In this document: in pieces, positions 35,169 through 42,845 of the stretch | Layout: every line of letters begins with the position of its first letter | How positions within the stretch are numbered: position 1 is the first letter of the stretch | Origin: Streptomyces sp. NBC_00236 | Lineage (GTDB): Bacteria; Actinomycetota; Actinomycetes; Streptomycetales; Streptomycetaceae | Direction of reading: 5' to 3' | Assembly: GCF_036195045.1 (NCBI RefSeq) | Contig: NZ_CP108100.1 | Span: forward strand, 7,502,001-7,566,000 | Length of the DNA stretch: 64,000 nucleotides | Translations under genes and position numbers: made by a program | The notes under the pieces: generated by a model | What the model was told of the DNA's origin: nothing | What the model saw: the letters and a program-made list of their open reading frames with translations, nothing else | Databases searched by the model: none

Positions 35169-35902
35169 TCGGCCTCGTACTGGCAGCCGGCGCAGGACGG
35201 CGCCTGCGCCCCTACACCGACACGCTCCCCAAGGCCCTCGTGCCGGTGGACGGCGAGAAGACGGTCCTCGACCTCACGCTGGCCAACTTCGCCGAGATCG
35301 GGCTCACCGAGGTCGCGATCGTCGTCGGTTACCGCAAGGAAGCGGTCTACGACCGCAAGGAGGAGCTGGAGGCGAAGTACGGCCTGAAGCTCACCCTCGT
35401 CGACAACGACAAGGCCGAGGAGTGGAACAACGCCTACTCCCTGTGGTGCGCCCGTGAGGTCCTCAAGCGCGGAGTGATCCTCGCCAACGGCGACACCGTC
35501 CACCCCGTCTCCGTCGAGCGGACCCTGCTGGACGCGCGCGGCAAGGGCCAGAAGATCATCCTCGCCCTCGACACGGTGAAGAACCTCGCCGACGAGGAGA
35601 TGAAGGTCATCACCGACGGTGACAAGGGCGTGCAGCGGATCACGAAGCTGATGGACCCGGCCACCGCCACGGGCGAGTACATCGGCGTCACCCTCATCGA
35701 GGCCGAGGCCGCCGAGGAGCTCGCCGACGCACTCAAGGCGACGTTCGAACGCGACCCGGACCTCTACTACGAGGACGGCTACCAGGAACTCGTCAACCGC
35801 GGCTTCACCGTCGACGTGGCCCCCATCGGCGAGGTCACCTGGGTCGAGATCGACAACCACGACGACCTCGCGAAGGGCAGGGAGATCGCGTGCCAGTACT
35901 GA
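35165..35902 (+). CDS. NTP transferase (sugar- or polyol-phosphate nucleotidylyltransferase)
   Basis: A 245-residue nucleotidyltransferase. The NTP-binding loop is LVLAAGAGRRLRPYTDTLPK, with the metal Asp in VILANGDTVHPVS and a later Lys/Asp region (VTWVEIDNHDDLAKG). It belongs to the group containing phosphocholine and inositol-phosphate cytidylyltransferases, which make CDP-alcohols. It starts at an ATG inside the previous stop and overlaps the next gene by 13 bases. Its product is very probably the CDP-activated substrate used by the phosphatidyltransferases on either side. Whether the acceptor is glycerol-1-phosphate, inositol-phosphate or a sugar phosphate is not decided. Confidence 0.88.
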   Translation: MIGLVLAAGAGRRLRPYTDTLPKALVPVDGEKTVLDLTLANFAEIGLTEVAIVVGYRKEAVYDRKEELEAKYGLKLTLVDNDKAEEWNNAYSLWCAREVLKRGVILANGDTVHPVSVERTLLDARGKGQKIILALDTVKNLADEEMKVITDGDKGVQRITKLMDPATATGEYIGVTLIEAEAAEELADALKATFERDPDLYYEDGYQELVNRGFTVDVAPIGEVTWVEIDNHDDLAKGREIACQY

Positions 35903-36951
35903 CCCGACTCATTCCGTCCCCGGTCTTCGTCGACATCAGCCGGGGCGCCATGGACGACCTGGCCGGTCTCCTCGTCGACCAGCGGATCTCCGCATCCGGC
36001 AAGCTCGCGATCGCCATCAGCGGCGGCTCCGGGCAGGCCCTGCGCGAGACGCTCGCCCCGGCCCTGCCGGGCGCCGACTGGTACTGCGTCGCCGGCGGCA
36101 ACATCGACGCCGCCGTGAAGCTGGCCGACGACATCAAGGGCAAGCGCTACGACGCCGTGGTCGGCCTCGGCGGCGGCAAGATCATCGACGTGGCGAAGTA
36201 CGCCGCGGCCCGGGTCGGCCTGCCGCTCGTCTCGGTCGCCACGAACCTCGCCCACGACGGTCTCTGCTCGCCCGTCGCCACCCTGGACAACGACAACGGC
36301 CGGGGCTCCTACGGGGTCCCGATGCCGATCGCCATGGTCATCGACCTCTCGGTGATCCGCCAGGCCCCGGACCGCTTCGTGCGCTCCGGCGTCGGCGACG
36401 CGATCTCCAACATCTCCGCGATCGCCGACTGGGAGCTCTCGCACCAGGTCAACAACGAGCAGATCGACGGACTGGCCGCCGCCATGGCCCGTACCGCCGG
36501 CGAAGCCGTCCTGCGGCACCCCGGCACCGTCGCCGACGACGAGTTCCTCACGGTCCTGGCCGAGTCGCTGGTGCTCTCCGGCATCGCCATCTCGATCAGC
36601 GGAGACACCCGCCCGTCGTCCGGCGCCTGCCACGAGATCAGCCACGCCTTCGACCTGCTCTTCCCCAAGCGGGCCGCCAGCCACGGCGAGCAGGTCGGCC
36701 TCGGCGCCGCCTTCGCCATGCACCTGCGCGGCGCCCGCGAGGAGTCCGGCCTCTTCGCCGAGGTCCTGCGCCGGCACGGCCTGCCGGTCGTGCCCGAGGA
36801 GATCGGCTTCACCGTCGACGAGTTCGTCCAGGCCGTCGACTACGCCCCGCAGACCCGTCCGGGACGTTTCACGGTCCTGGAGCACCTCAACCTGTCCACC
36901 GACCAGATCAGGGACGCGTACGCCGACTATGCCAAGACCATCAGTAGCTGA
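35890..36951 (+). CDS. iron-containing alcohol dehydrogenase family, sn-glycerol-1-phosphate dehydrogenase-like
   Basis: A 353-residue metal-dependent dehydrogenase. The NAD-binding loop is VVGLGGGKIIDVAKYAA, followed by SVATNLAHDGLCSPVA. The metal site Asp/His residues lie in SGVGDAISN, PSSGACHEISHAFD and RAASHGEQVG. This arrangement matches archaeal EgsA and Bacillus AraM, which reduce dihydroxyacetone phosphate to sn-glycerol-1-phosphate, the mirror-image backbone of archaeal lipids. In Streptomyces the next genes are CDP-alcohol transferases, so a G1P-based polymer or lipid is plausible. Glycerol dehydrogenase is the main alternative. The start is a GTG 13 bases inside the previous gene. 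Confidence 0.85.
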   Translation: MPVLTRLIPSPVFVDISRGAMDDLAGLLVDQRISASGKLAIAISGGSGQALRETLAPALPGADWYCVAGGNIDAAVKLADDIKGKRYDAVVGLGGGKIIDVAKYAAARVGLPLVSVATNLAHDGLCSPVATLDNDNGRGSYGVPMPIAMVIDLSVIRQAPDRFVRSGVGDAISNISAIADWELSHQVNNEQIDGLAAAMARTAGEAVLRHPGTVADDEFLTVLAESLVLSGIAISISGDTRPSSGACHEISHAFDLLFPKRAASHGEQVGLGAAFAMHLRGAREESGLFAEVLRRHGLPVVPEEIGFTVDEFVQAVDYAPQTRPGRFTVLEHLNLSTDQIRDAYADYAKTISS

Positions 36952-37708
36952 ACTCCGCCCTGTCGTTCACCCCCCGGGCGTCAAGGACCGGCGCAGCGGT
37001 GAACACTGGGCGGGCCGGATATACATGCGCGAGGTCTCGCTGCGTGTGGACCGGTACCTGGTGAACACCAAGGTGACGCCCAACCAGCTGACCTACCTGA
37101 TGACCGTCGCCGGTGTGCTCGCCGCTCCGGCCCTGCTCGTCCCGGGCATCCCCGGCGCGCTGCTCGGCGTCCTCATGGTCCAGCTCTACCTGCTGCTGGA
37201 CTGTGTCGACGGCGAGCTCGCCCGCTGGAAGAAGCAGTTCTCCCTGGGCGGGGTCTACCTGGACCGGGTCGGCGCCTATCTCTGTGACGCCGCCGTGCTG
37301 GTCGGCTTCGGCCTGCGCGCCGCCGACCTGTGGGGCACCGGGCGGATCGACTGGCTGTGGGCCTTCCTGGGTACGCTCGCCGCGCTGGGCGCCATCCTGA
37401 TCAAGGCCGAGACCGACCTGGTAGGGGTCGCACGCCACCAGGGCGGGCTGCCGCCGGTCAAGGAGTCCGCATCCGAGCCGCGCTCCTCCGGCATGGCGTT
37501 CGCCCGCCGGGCCGCCGGTGCGCTCAAGTTCCACCGGCTGATCCTGTGCGTCGAGGCATCGCTGGTCATTCTGGTCGCGGCCGTCCTCGACGCGGTCAGG
37601 GACGACCTCTTCTTCAGCCGCCTCGCGGTCGCGGTGCTGGCCGGGATCGCCCTGCTGCAGACCCTCCTCCACCTCGTGTCGGTCCTGGCATCGAGCAGGC
37701 TGAAGTGA
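36929..37708 (+). CDS. CDP-alcohol phosphatidyltransferase family protein, second copy (atypical signature)
   Basis: A 259-residue membrane protein with about six helices. The signature DCVDGELARWKKQFS, then GGVYLDRVGAYLCDAA, keeps the first three Asp residues but has Ala where the fourth (catalytic base) Asp of the pattern DxxDGxxARx8GxxxDxxxD should be. An Asp three residues further on cannot take the same helix position. It could be a variant subfamily or a non-catalytic partner of the first transferase. It overlaps the dehydrogenase by 23 bases and the glycosyltransferase start by 4 bases (GTGA). Confidence 0.87.
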   Translation: MPRPSVAELRPVVHPPGVKDRRSGEHWAGRIYMREVSLRVDRYLVNTKVTPNQLTYLMTVAGVLAAPALLVPGIPGALLGVLMVQLYLLLDCVDGELARWKKQFSLGGVYLDRVGAYLCDAAVLVGFGLRAADLWGTGRIDWLWAFLGTLAALGAILIKAETDLVGVARHQGGLPPVKESASEPRSSGMAFARRAAGALKFHRLILCVEASLVILVAAVLDAVRDDLFFSRLAVAVLAGIALLQTLLHLVSVLASSRLK

Positions 37709-38589
37709 GCTCCCCCATGAAACTCGGCGCGGTCATCATCACGATGGGCAACCGCCCGGCCGAGCTGCGCGCCCTGCTCGATTCGGTCGCCGCGCAGGAC
37801 GGCGACCGGATCGAGGTGGTCGTCGTCGGCAACGGCTCCGCCGTCCCGGAGGTGCCCGTAGGCGTACGGACCGTCGAGCTGCCCGAGAACCTGGGCATCC
37901 CCGGCGGACGCAACGTGGGCATCGAGGCCTTCGGCCCGTCCGGTGCCGACGTCGACGCCCTGCTCTTCCTCGACGACGACGGGCATCTGCCGCTCACCGA
38001 CACCGCCGAGCTGTGCCGGCAGGCGTTCGAGGCCGATCCGAAGCTCGGCATCATCAGCTTCCGGATCGCCGACCCGGACACCGGCGAGACCCAGCGCCGC
38101 CATGTGCCGCGGCTGCGTGCCGCGGACCCGATGCGCTCGTCACGGGTGACGACCTTCCTCGGCGGCGCCAACGCCGTACGCACCCGGGTCATCGCCGAGG
38201 TCGGCCCGCTGCCGGGCGACTTCTTCTACGCGCACGAGGAGACCGATCTCGCCTGGCGGGCACTGGACGCCGGCTGGCTGATCGACTACCGCGCGGACAT
38301 GGTCCTCAACCACCCCACGACCGCTCCGTCCCGCCATGCCGTCTACCACCGCATGGTCGCCCGGAACCGGGTCTGGCTGGCGCGGCGCAACCTCCCCGCG
38401 CCCCTGGTCCCCGTGTATCTCGGGGTGTGGCTGCTGCTGACCCTGCTCCGCAAGCCCTCGGGCCCGGCGCTGAAGGCATGGTTCGGCGGCTTCCGGGAAG
38501 GCTGGTCGACACCCTGCGGACCGCGGCGCCCGATGAAGTGGCGTACGGTGTGGCGGCTGACCAGACTCGGCCGGCCTCCGGTGATCTGA
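37705..38589 (+). CDS. family 2 glycosyltransferase
   Basis: A 294-residue GT-A fold glycosyltransferase. The nucleotide-sugar site is AVIITMGNRPAELRALLDSV, then the DXD-like LLFLDDDGHLP. The acceptor/base region is the EED-type motif in YAHEETDLAWRALDAGW. A hydrophobic helix near residue 240 (VPVYLGVWLLLTLL) may anchor it to the membrane. I chose the GTG at 37705 because it overlaps the upstream stop; the ATG at 37717 is also possible. It probably decorates or extends the polymer made by the cluster. Sugar donor unknown. Confidence 0.9.
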   Translation: MSSPMKLGAVIITMGNRPAELRALLDSVAAQDGDRIEVVVVGNGSAVPEVPVGVRTVELPENLGIPGGRNVGIEAFGPSGADVDALLFLDDDGHLPLTDTAELCRQAFEADPKLGIISFRIADPDTGETQRRHVPRLRAADPMRSSRVTTFLGGANAVRTRVIAEVGPLPGDFFYAHEETDLAWRALDAGWLIDYRADMVLNHPTTAPSRHAVYHRMVARNRVWLARRNLPAPLVPVYLGVWLLLTLLRKPSGPALKAWFGGFREGWSTPCGPRRPMKWRTVWRLTRLGRPPVI

Positions 38590-38697
38590 GAGGGTTCGCC
38601 TCTGGGAGCATGAGGCGTAAATTTTCTTGTCGGGACCTGTCCGCCCTGAGCCGCGCCCGCGACTGGCCGCGCGTTTTGAATACGAGAGTTTCATCTG

Positions 38698-39627
38698 GTG
38701 AGTGACACAACCCATGACGGTGCTGTTGCGTTGAGCACCCCGCCCTCGGCCGACGACGGCCTGAGCCCAGCCGATCTGGCCGCGAAGTACGGCCTGACGG
38801 TCAGCGGCGCCCGGCCCGGGCTCTTCGAGTACGTGCGCCAGCTCCGCGGGCGACGCCACTTCATCATGGCGTTCTCCAGGGCCAAGCTGACCGCCCAGTA
38901 CAGCCAGGCCAAGCTGGGCCAGTTGTGGCAGGTGGCCACCCCGCTCCTGAACGCCGGGGTGTACTTCGTCATCTTCGGAGTGATCCTCGGCACGAAGAAG
39001 GGGATGGAACCGGAGGTCTTCATCCCGTTCCTGGTGACCGGGGTCTTCGTCTTCACCTTCACCCAGAGCTCGGTGATGGCCGGGGTCCGCGCGATCTCCG
39101 GCAACCTCGGCCTGGTGCGGGCGCTGCACTTCCCGCGCGCCTCGCTGCCCATTTCGTTCTCCCTCCAGCAGCTCCAGCAGCTGCTGTACTCGATGATCGT
39201 GCTGGTCGCGGTGACCGCGGGACTCGGCAGCTATCCGAGCCTTTCCTGGCTGCTGGTGATTCCCGCGCTGGCCATGCAGTTCCTCTTCAACACCGGACTG
39301 GCGCTGATCATGGCGAGGCTCGGGGCCAAGACGCCCGACCTGGCGCAGCTGATGCCGTTCGTCATGCGGACCTGGATGTACGCCTCCGGCGTCATGTTCT
39401 CCATCCCGATCATGCTCGCCGACAAGCCGGCCTGGATCGCAGACGTGCTGCAGTACAACCCGGCAGCCATCTACATGGACCTGATCCGGTTCGCGATGAT
39501 CGACGGGTACGGCTCCGAGAACCTGCCGGCGCACGTCTGGGTGGCGGGTCTGGCCTGGGCGCTCCTGGTGGGTGCCCTGGGCTTCGTGTACTTCTGGAAG
39601 GCAGAGGAGCGGTACGGCCGTGGCTGA
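38698..39627 (+). CDS. ABC-2 type transporter permease (TagG/Wzm-like)
   Basis: A 309-residue permease with six transmembrane helices. The N-terminal amphipathic approach (FEYVRQLRGRRHFIMAFSRAKLTAQYSQAKLGQLWQV in essence) and helices such as GVYFVIFGVILGTK and AWALLVGALGFVYFWKAE are typical of polysaccharide and teichoic acid exporters. It starts at the GTG at 38698 after a 108-base gap and overlaps the ATPase gene by eight bases. With its ATPase it should flip or export the lipid-linked product of the upstream genes. A regulatory break in the gap cannot be excluded. Confidence 0.92.
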   Translation: MSDTTHDGAVALSTPPSADDGLSPADLAAKYGLTVSGARPGLFEYVRQLRGRRHFIMAFSRAKLTAQYSQAKLGQLWQVATPLLNAGVYFVIFGVILGTKKGMEPEVFIPFLVTGVFVFTFTQSSVMAGVRAISGNLGLVRALHFPRASLPISFSLQQLQQLLYSMIVLVAVTAGLGSYPSLSWLLVIPALAMQFLFNTGLALIMARLGAKTPDLAQLMPFVMRTWMYASGVMFSIPIMLADKPAWIADVLQYNPAAIYMDLIRFAMIDGYGSENLPAHVWVAGLAWALLVGALGFVYFWKAEERYGRG

Positions 39628-40405
39628 GGACAACACCGCGGGGCGCATCCCCACCGTGATCGCCGACGACGTGCACATCGTGTACCGCGTCAACGGCGGC
39701 GGCGGTGGCAAGGGCGGCGCCACCGCGGCACTGAGCCGGATACTGCGCCGCGGCAAGGGCGAGGAGCGGGGTGTCCGCAAGGTGCACGCCGTGCGCGGCG
39801 TCTCCTTCACCTCCTACCGCGGCGAGGCCATCGGTCTCATCGGAACGAACGGCTCCGGCAAGTCCACCCTGCTGCGGGCCATCGCCGGGCTGCTGCCGAC
39901 CGAGAGCGGCAAGGTGTACACGGACGGGCAGCCCTCGCTGCTCGGCGTGAACGCGGCGCTGATGAGCGACCTGACGGGCGAGCGCAACGTCGTGCTCGGC
40001 GGGCTCGCCATGGGAATGAGCCGCGAGGAGATCCGCGAGCGGTACCAGAGCATCGTCGACTTCTCCGGTATCAACGAGAAGGGTGACTTCATCACCCTGC
40101 CGATGCGGACGTACTCCTCCGGCATGGCGGCGCGGCTGCGCTTCTCCATCGCCGCCGCCAAGAACCACGACGTCCTCATGATCGACGAGGCGCTGGCGAC
40201 CGGTGACCGCAAGTTCCAGATCCGCTCCGAGGAGCGCATCCGGGAGCTCCGCAAGGAGGCCGGCACCGTCTTCCTCGTCAGCCACAGCAACAAGTCGATC
40301 AGGGACACCTGCGACCGGGTGCTGTGGCTGGAAAAGGGCGAACTGCTGATGGACGGTCCGACCGACGAGGTCCTGAAGGCGTACGAGCGCGAGACGGGCA
40401 AGTAG
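39620..40405 (+). CDS. ABC transporter ATP-binding protein (TagH/Wzt-like)
   Basis: A 261-residue ATPase starting at the GTG at 39620. Walker A is IGTNGSGKSTLLRAIAG, the signature YSSGMAARLRFSIA, Walker B VLMIDEALATGD, and the H loop FLVSHSNKSI. The YSSGM-type signature is characteristic of polysaccharide, O-antigen and teichoic-acid exporters. The usual C-terminal carbohydrate-binding extension of Wzt is missing, so substrate choice may rest with the permease. A Gly/Lys-rich insert precedes the Walker A. It ends the cluster at a strong terminator. Confidence 0.93.
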   Translation: MAEDNTAGRIPTVIADDVHIVYRVNGGGGGKGGATAALSRILRRGKGEERGVRKVHAVRGVSFTSYRGEAIGLIGTNGSGKSTLLRAIAGLLPTESGKVYTDGQPSLLGVNAALMSDLTGERNVVLGGLAMGMSREEIRERYQSIVDFSGINEKGDFITLPMRTYSSGMAARLRFSIAAAKNHDVLMIDEALATGDRKFQIRSEERIRELRKEAGTVFLVSHSNKSIRDTCDRVLWLEKGELLMDGPTDEVLKAYERETGK

Positions 40406-40427
40406 GGCGTCACCGAAGTCGCGTACC

Positions 40428-40467
40428 GCAGCGGCCTTTGCCGGAGCCTTCCGGCAAAGGCCGCTGC
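40428..40467 (+). terminator. 17-bp-stem terminator closing the glycero-phosphate cluster
   Basis: GCAGCGGCCTTTGCCGG, six-base loop, then its perfect complement. It lies 22 bases after the ATPase stop, and nothing of this strength occurs inside the cluster upstream. It separates the cluster cleanly from the hopanoid operon. Confidence 0.92.
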
Positions 40468-40851
40468 GCTGCTTCCGGATCGTCGGCCGCCTCCCGGACG
40501 TCCACGGCTCGTCGTACGGCGACCGGCACGATCTCCTCCCGCCGGATGACGTCAATTTCCTTGCACAAGGGGAAAGTTGACAGGGCGAAGCGCGCAGGTG
40601 TTGCGCGCCCCACACCCCGGCGTATGGATGAGCGTTGTACAACGTAAGCTGTACCGGTGCTGATTCGTGGCAAGTGGGGCGATACCGCCTGGGAGGACGG
40701 CTCGTCGTCGTCCTCCGCACTCGGGAGAGCGGGCGGCGTGTCCGGAATGGGATGTTTTGGGTCGGCAGTGTAGAACGGGAGATGTGACGGCTATGACGGA
40801 AGATCTCCAGCTCCGAGGTACTCACGCCGTCCTCGCGCAGGGCGGTCCGCA
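40468..40851 (+). promoter_or_regulatory. hopanoid operon upstream region
   Basis: This 384-base stretch without a long gene is AT-richer than its flanks. It holds a TTGACA-like box at 40577-40582, a 12-base perfect palindrome (CGTTGTACAACG) at 40633-40644, and a 20-codon open frame at 40793-40855 ending inside the hpnC start. It is presumed to carry the promoter of the hopanoid genes; I cannot place a convincing -10. Confidence 0.6.
40633..40644. promoter_or_regulatory. perfect 12-base palindrome, possible operator
   Basis: CGTTGTACAACG is a perfect dyad 208 bases before hpnC. Odd palindromes of this form are typical binding sites of TetR-like dimers. No dedicated local regulator is certain. 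Confidence 0.4.
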
Positions 40852-40855
40852 GTGA
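40793..40855 (+). CDS. short leader ORF coupled to hpnC
   Basis: ATG at 40793 opens a 20-codon frame (MTEDLQLRGTHAVLAQGGPQ). Its TGA overlaps the GTG start of hpnC (GTGA), and GGGAG sits 11 bases upstream. The same 4-base coupling joins most genes of this operon, which makes translation plausible. It could help deliver ribosomes to hpnC or work as a leader peptide. It has no Trp or other codon run typical of attenuators. Confidence 0.45.
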   Translation: MTEDLQLRGTHAVLAQGGPQ

Positions 40856-41772
40856 CCCGTACCCCGCAGACGCGGCTTGATTCCGCCGTACCCGGAACCC
40901 TTGACAAGGCCGCCGACGAGAACTTTCCGGTGGCCCCCTTCTTCCTGCCGCGCGCCTGGCGCGACGACCTGATGGCCGTCTACGGTTTCGCCCGGCTCGT
41001 CGACGACATCGGCGACGGTGACCTCGCTCCCGGCGGAGCCGACGCCCGGCACCTCGGTCTCGACCCGGCCGAGGGCGAGGACCGGCTCGCGATGCTCGAC
41101 GCGCTGGAGAAGGACCTGCGAAGGATCTTCGCCACCACCGGCGAAACCCCGCACCACCCCCTCCTGCAGGCACTGCGTCCCACCGTGCGGCGCCGCGCAC
41201 TCACCCCCGAGCCCTTTCTCGGCCTCATCGAGGCCAACCGGCAGGACCAGAAGATCCGCCGCTACGGGACGTACGAGGAGCTCCTCGCCTACTGCGAGCT
41301 CTCCGCGAACCCCGTCGGCCGCCTGGTCCTCCAGCTGACCGGCACCGCCAGTCCCGAACGCGTCCGCCGCTCCGACGCCGTCTGCACCGCGCTGCAGATC
41401 GTCGAGCATCTGCAGGACGTCACCGAGGACCTCGGCCGCGACCGGATCTATCTGCCGGCCGACGACATGGCCAGGTTCCATGTCACCGAATCCGACCTGG
41501 CGGCTCCCTCCGGGGGCGCGGCGGTGCGGGCGCTGATCGCGTACGAGGCCGAACGCGCCGGGTACCTGCTGAATGAAGGCCCCCCTCTGGTGGGTAGCGT
41601 CCACGGCAGGCTCAAGCTGCTTCTCGCCGGATTCGTGGGAGGGGGGCGTGCCGCCCTCACCGCGATCGCGGCCGCCGGGTTCGACGTACTGCCCGGACCC
41701 CCCAAACCCACCAAGCCCAGCCTGCTGCGCGAGGTGGGAGTTGTTTTGCGAAGAGCGCGTAGAGAGGGGTGA
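40852..41772 (+). CDS. hpnC: squalene synthase HpnC (hydroxysqualene-forming)
   Basis: A 306-residue trans-isoprenyl diphosphate synthase-fold protein. The first Asp-rich motif is RLVDDIGDGD (D51, D52, D55). The second region is EHLQDVTEDLGRDRIYLPADD, with the Tyr-Leu-Pro hallmark of squalene/phytoene synthases. In the HpnCDE pathway, HpnD makes presqualene diphosphate, HpnC turns it into hydroxysqualene and HpnE reduces it to squalene. It starts with a GTG overlapping the leader ORF stop and ends overlapping hpnD (GTGA). The FFLPRAWRDDLMAVYGF start is typical of HpnC. Confidence 0.95.
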   Translation: MTRTPQTRLDSAVPGTLDKAADENFPVAPFFLPRAWRDDLMAVYGFARLVDDIGDGDLAPGGADARHLGLDPAEGEDRLAMLDALEKDLRRIFATTGETPHHPLLQALRPTVRRRALTPEPFLGLIEANRQDQKIRRYGTYEELLAYCELSANPVGRLVLQLTGTASPERVRRSDAVCTALQIVEHLQDVTEDLGRDRIYLPADDMARFHVTESDLAAPSGGAAVRALIAYEAERAGYLLNEGPPLVGSVHGRLKLLLAGFVGGGRAALTAIAAAGFDVLPGPPKPTKPSLLREVGVVLRRARREG

Positions 41773-42722
41773 GCCGGACCGTGGAGGGACAGACGACGTA
41801 CATGTCGGCACCGGTACAGGCCGCATACAGTTACTGCGAGGCGGTCACCGGACAGCAGGCGCGTAACTTCGCGTACGGCATCAGGCTGCTGCCCGTCGAG
41901 AAGCGGCAGGCCATGTCGGCCCTGTACGCCTTCTCCCGGCGGGTCGACGACATCGGTGACGGCGAACTGGAGCCGGAGACCAAGCGCGTCCGCCTGGAGG
42001 GCACCCGCGCGGTGCTGGACCGGATCCGCGGCGGAGCGGTCGACGAGGACGACACCGACCCGGTGGCCGTCGCGCTCGCCGACGCCGCCCGCCGCTTCCC
42101 GCTGCCGCTCGAAGGGCTCGACGAGCTCATCGACGGCGTGCTGATGGACGTGCGCGGCGCGACCTACGAGACGTGGGACGACCTCAAGATCTACTGCCGG
42201 TGCGTCGCGGGCGCCATCGGCCGCCTCAGCCTGGGCGTCTTCGGTACGGAACCCGGCGCCCCGGGCGCCGAGCGCGCCGCCGAGTACGCCGACACGCTCG
42301 GCCTCGCGCTCCAGCTGACGAACATCCTGCGCGACGTGCGCGAGGACGCGGGCAACGGGCGTACCTATCTGCCCGCCGACGACCTGGCCAAGTTCGGCTG
42401 CTCCGCCGGCTTCCACCGGGCCACCCCGCCGCCCGGTTCCGACTTCGCCGGGCTCGTCCACTTCGAGGTCCGGCGTGCCCGGGCCCTCTTCGCCGAGGGC
42501 TACCGTCTGCTGCCGATGCTCGACCGGCGCAGCGGCGCCTGTGTGGCGGCCATGGCCGGCATCTACCGGCGGCTCCTGGACCGGATCGAGCGCGACCCCG
42601 AGGCGGTGCTGCGCGGACGGGTCTCGCTGCCGGGCCACGAGAAGGCGTACGTGGCGGTGCGCGGTCTGTCGGGCCTCGATGCGCGCCACATCTCGCGCCG
42701 CACGATCAGGGGGCGTGTCTGA
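41769..42722 (+). CDS. hpnD: presqualene diphosphate synthase HpnD
   Basis: A 317-residue protein that condenses two farnesyl diphosphates to presqualene diphosphate. The Asp-rich motifs are RRVDDIGDGE (D60, D61, D64) and LTNILRDVREDAGNGRTYLP. The YAFSRRVDDIG block and the C-terminal GHEKAYVAVRG are normal for the family. It starts at the GTG overlapping the hpnC stop. A methionine at residue 12 is an alternative start (MSAPVQAAYSYCEAVTG). The product passes to HpnC. Confidence 0.95.
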   Translation: MSRTVEGQTTYMSAPVQAAYSYCEAVTGQQARNFAYGIRLLPVEKRQAMSALYAFSRRVDDIGDGELEPETKRVRLEGTRAVLDRIRGGAVDEDDTDPVAVALADAARRFPLPLEGLDELIDGVLMDVRGATYETWDDLKIYCRCVAGAIGRLSLGVFGTEPGAPGAERAAEYADTLGLALQLTNILRDVREDAGNGRTYLPADDLAKFGCSAGFHRATPPPGSDFAGLVHFEVRRARALFAEGYRLLPMLDRRSGACVAAMAGIYRRLLDRIERDPEAVLRGRVSLPGHEKAYVAVRGLSGLDARHISRRTIRGRV

Positions 42723-42758
42723 GTGCCTCACACGGACATTTCGCGCACCATGTGCATC

Positions 42759-42845
42759 ATGGATGATCACTCCGTGCCGCGGGCAACCCTCTGCCGTGTG
42801 CATGCGTCCCTGACTGAAAAGACCTGGCAAGAGGGGGACGCATGA
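42759..42845 (+). CDS. small ORF between hpnD and hpnE (DUF6380-like, tentative)
   Basis: A 28-codon frame (MDDHSVPRATLCRVHASL, then TEKTWQEGDA) whose TGA overlaps the ATG of hpnE. It matches, from memory, the position of the small SCO6761-type gene in S. coelicolor and the RATL...ASLT pattern of the short DUF6380 family. An in-frame ATG at 42750 would add three residues. No transmembrane segment is present. It may act mainly through translational coupling. This is a low-certainty coding call that relies on position and overlap. Confidence 0.5.
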   Translation: MDDHSVPRATLCRVHASLTEKTWQEGDA

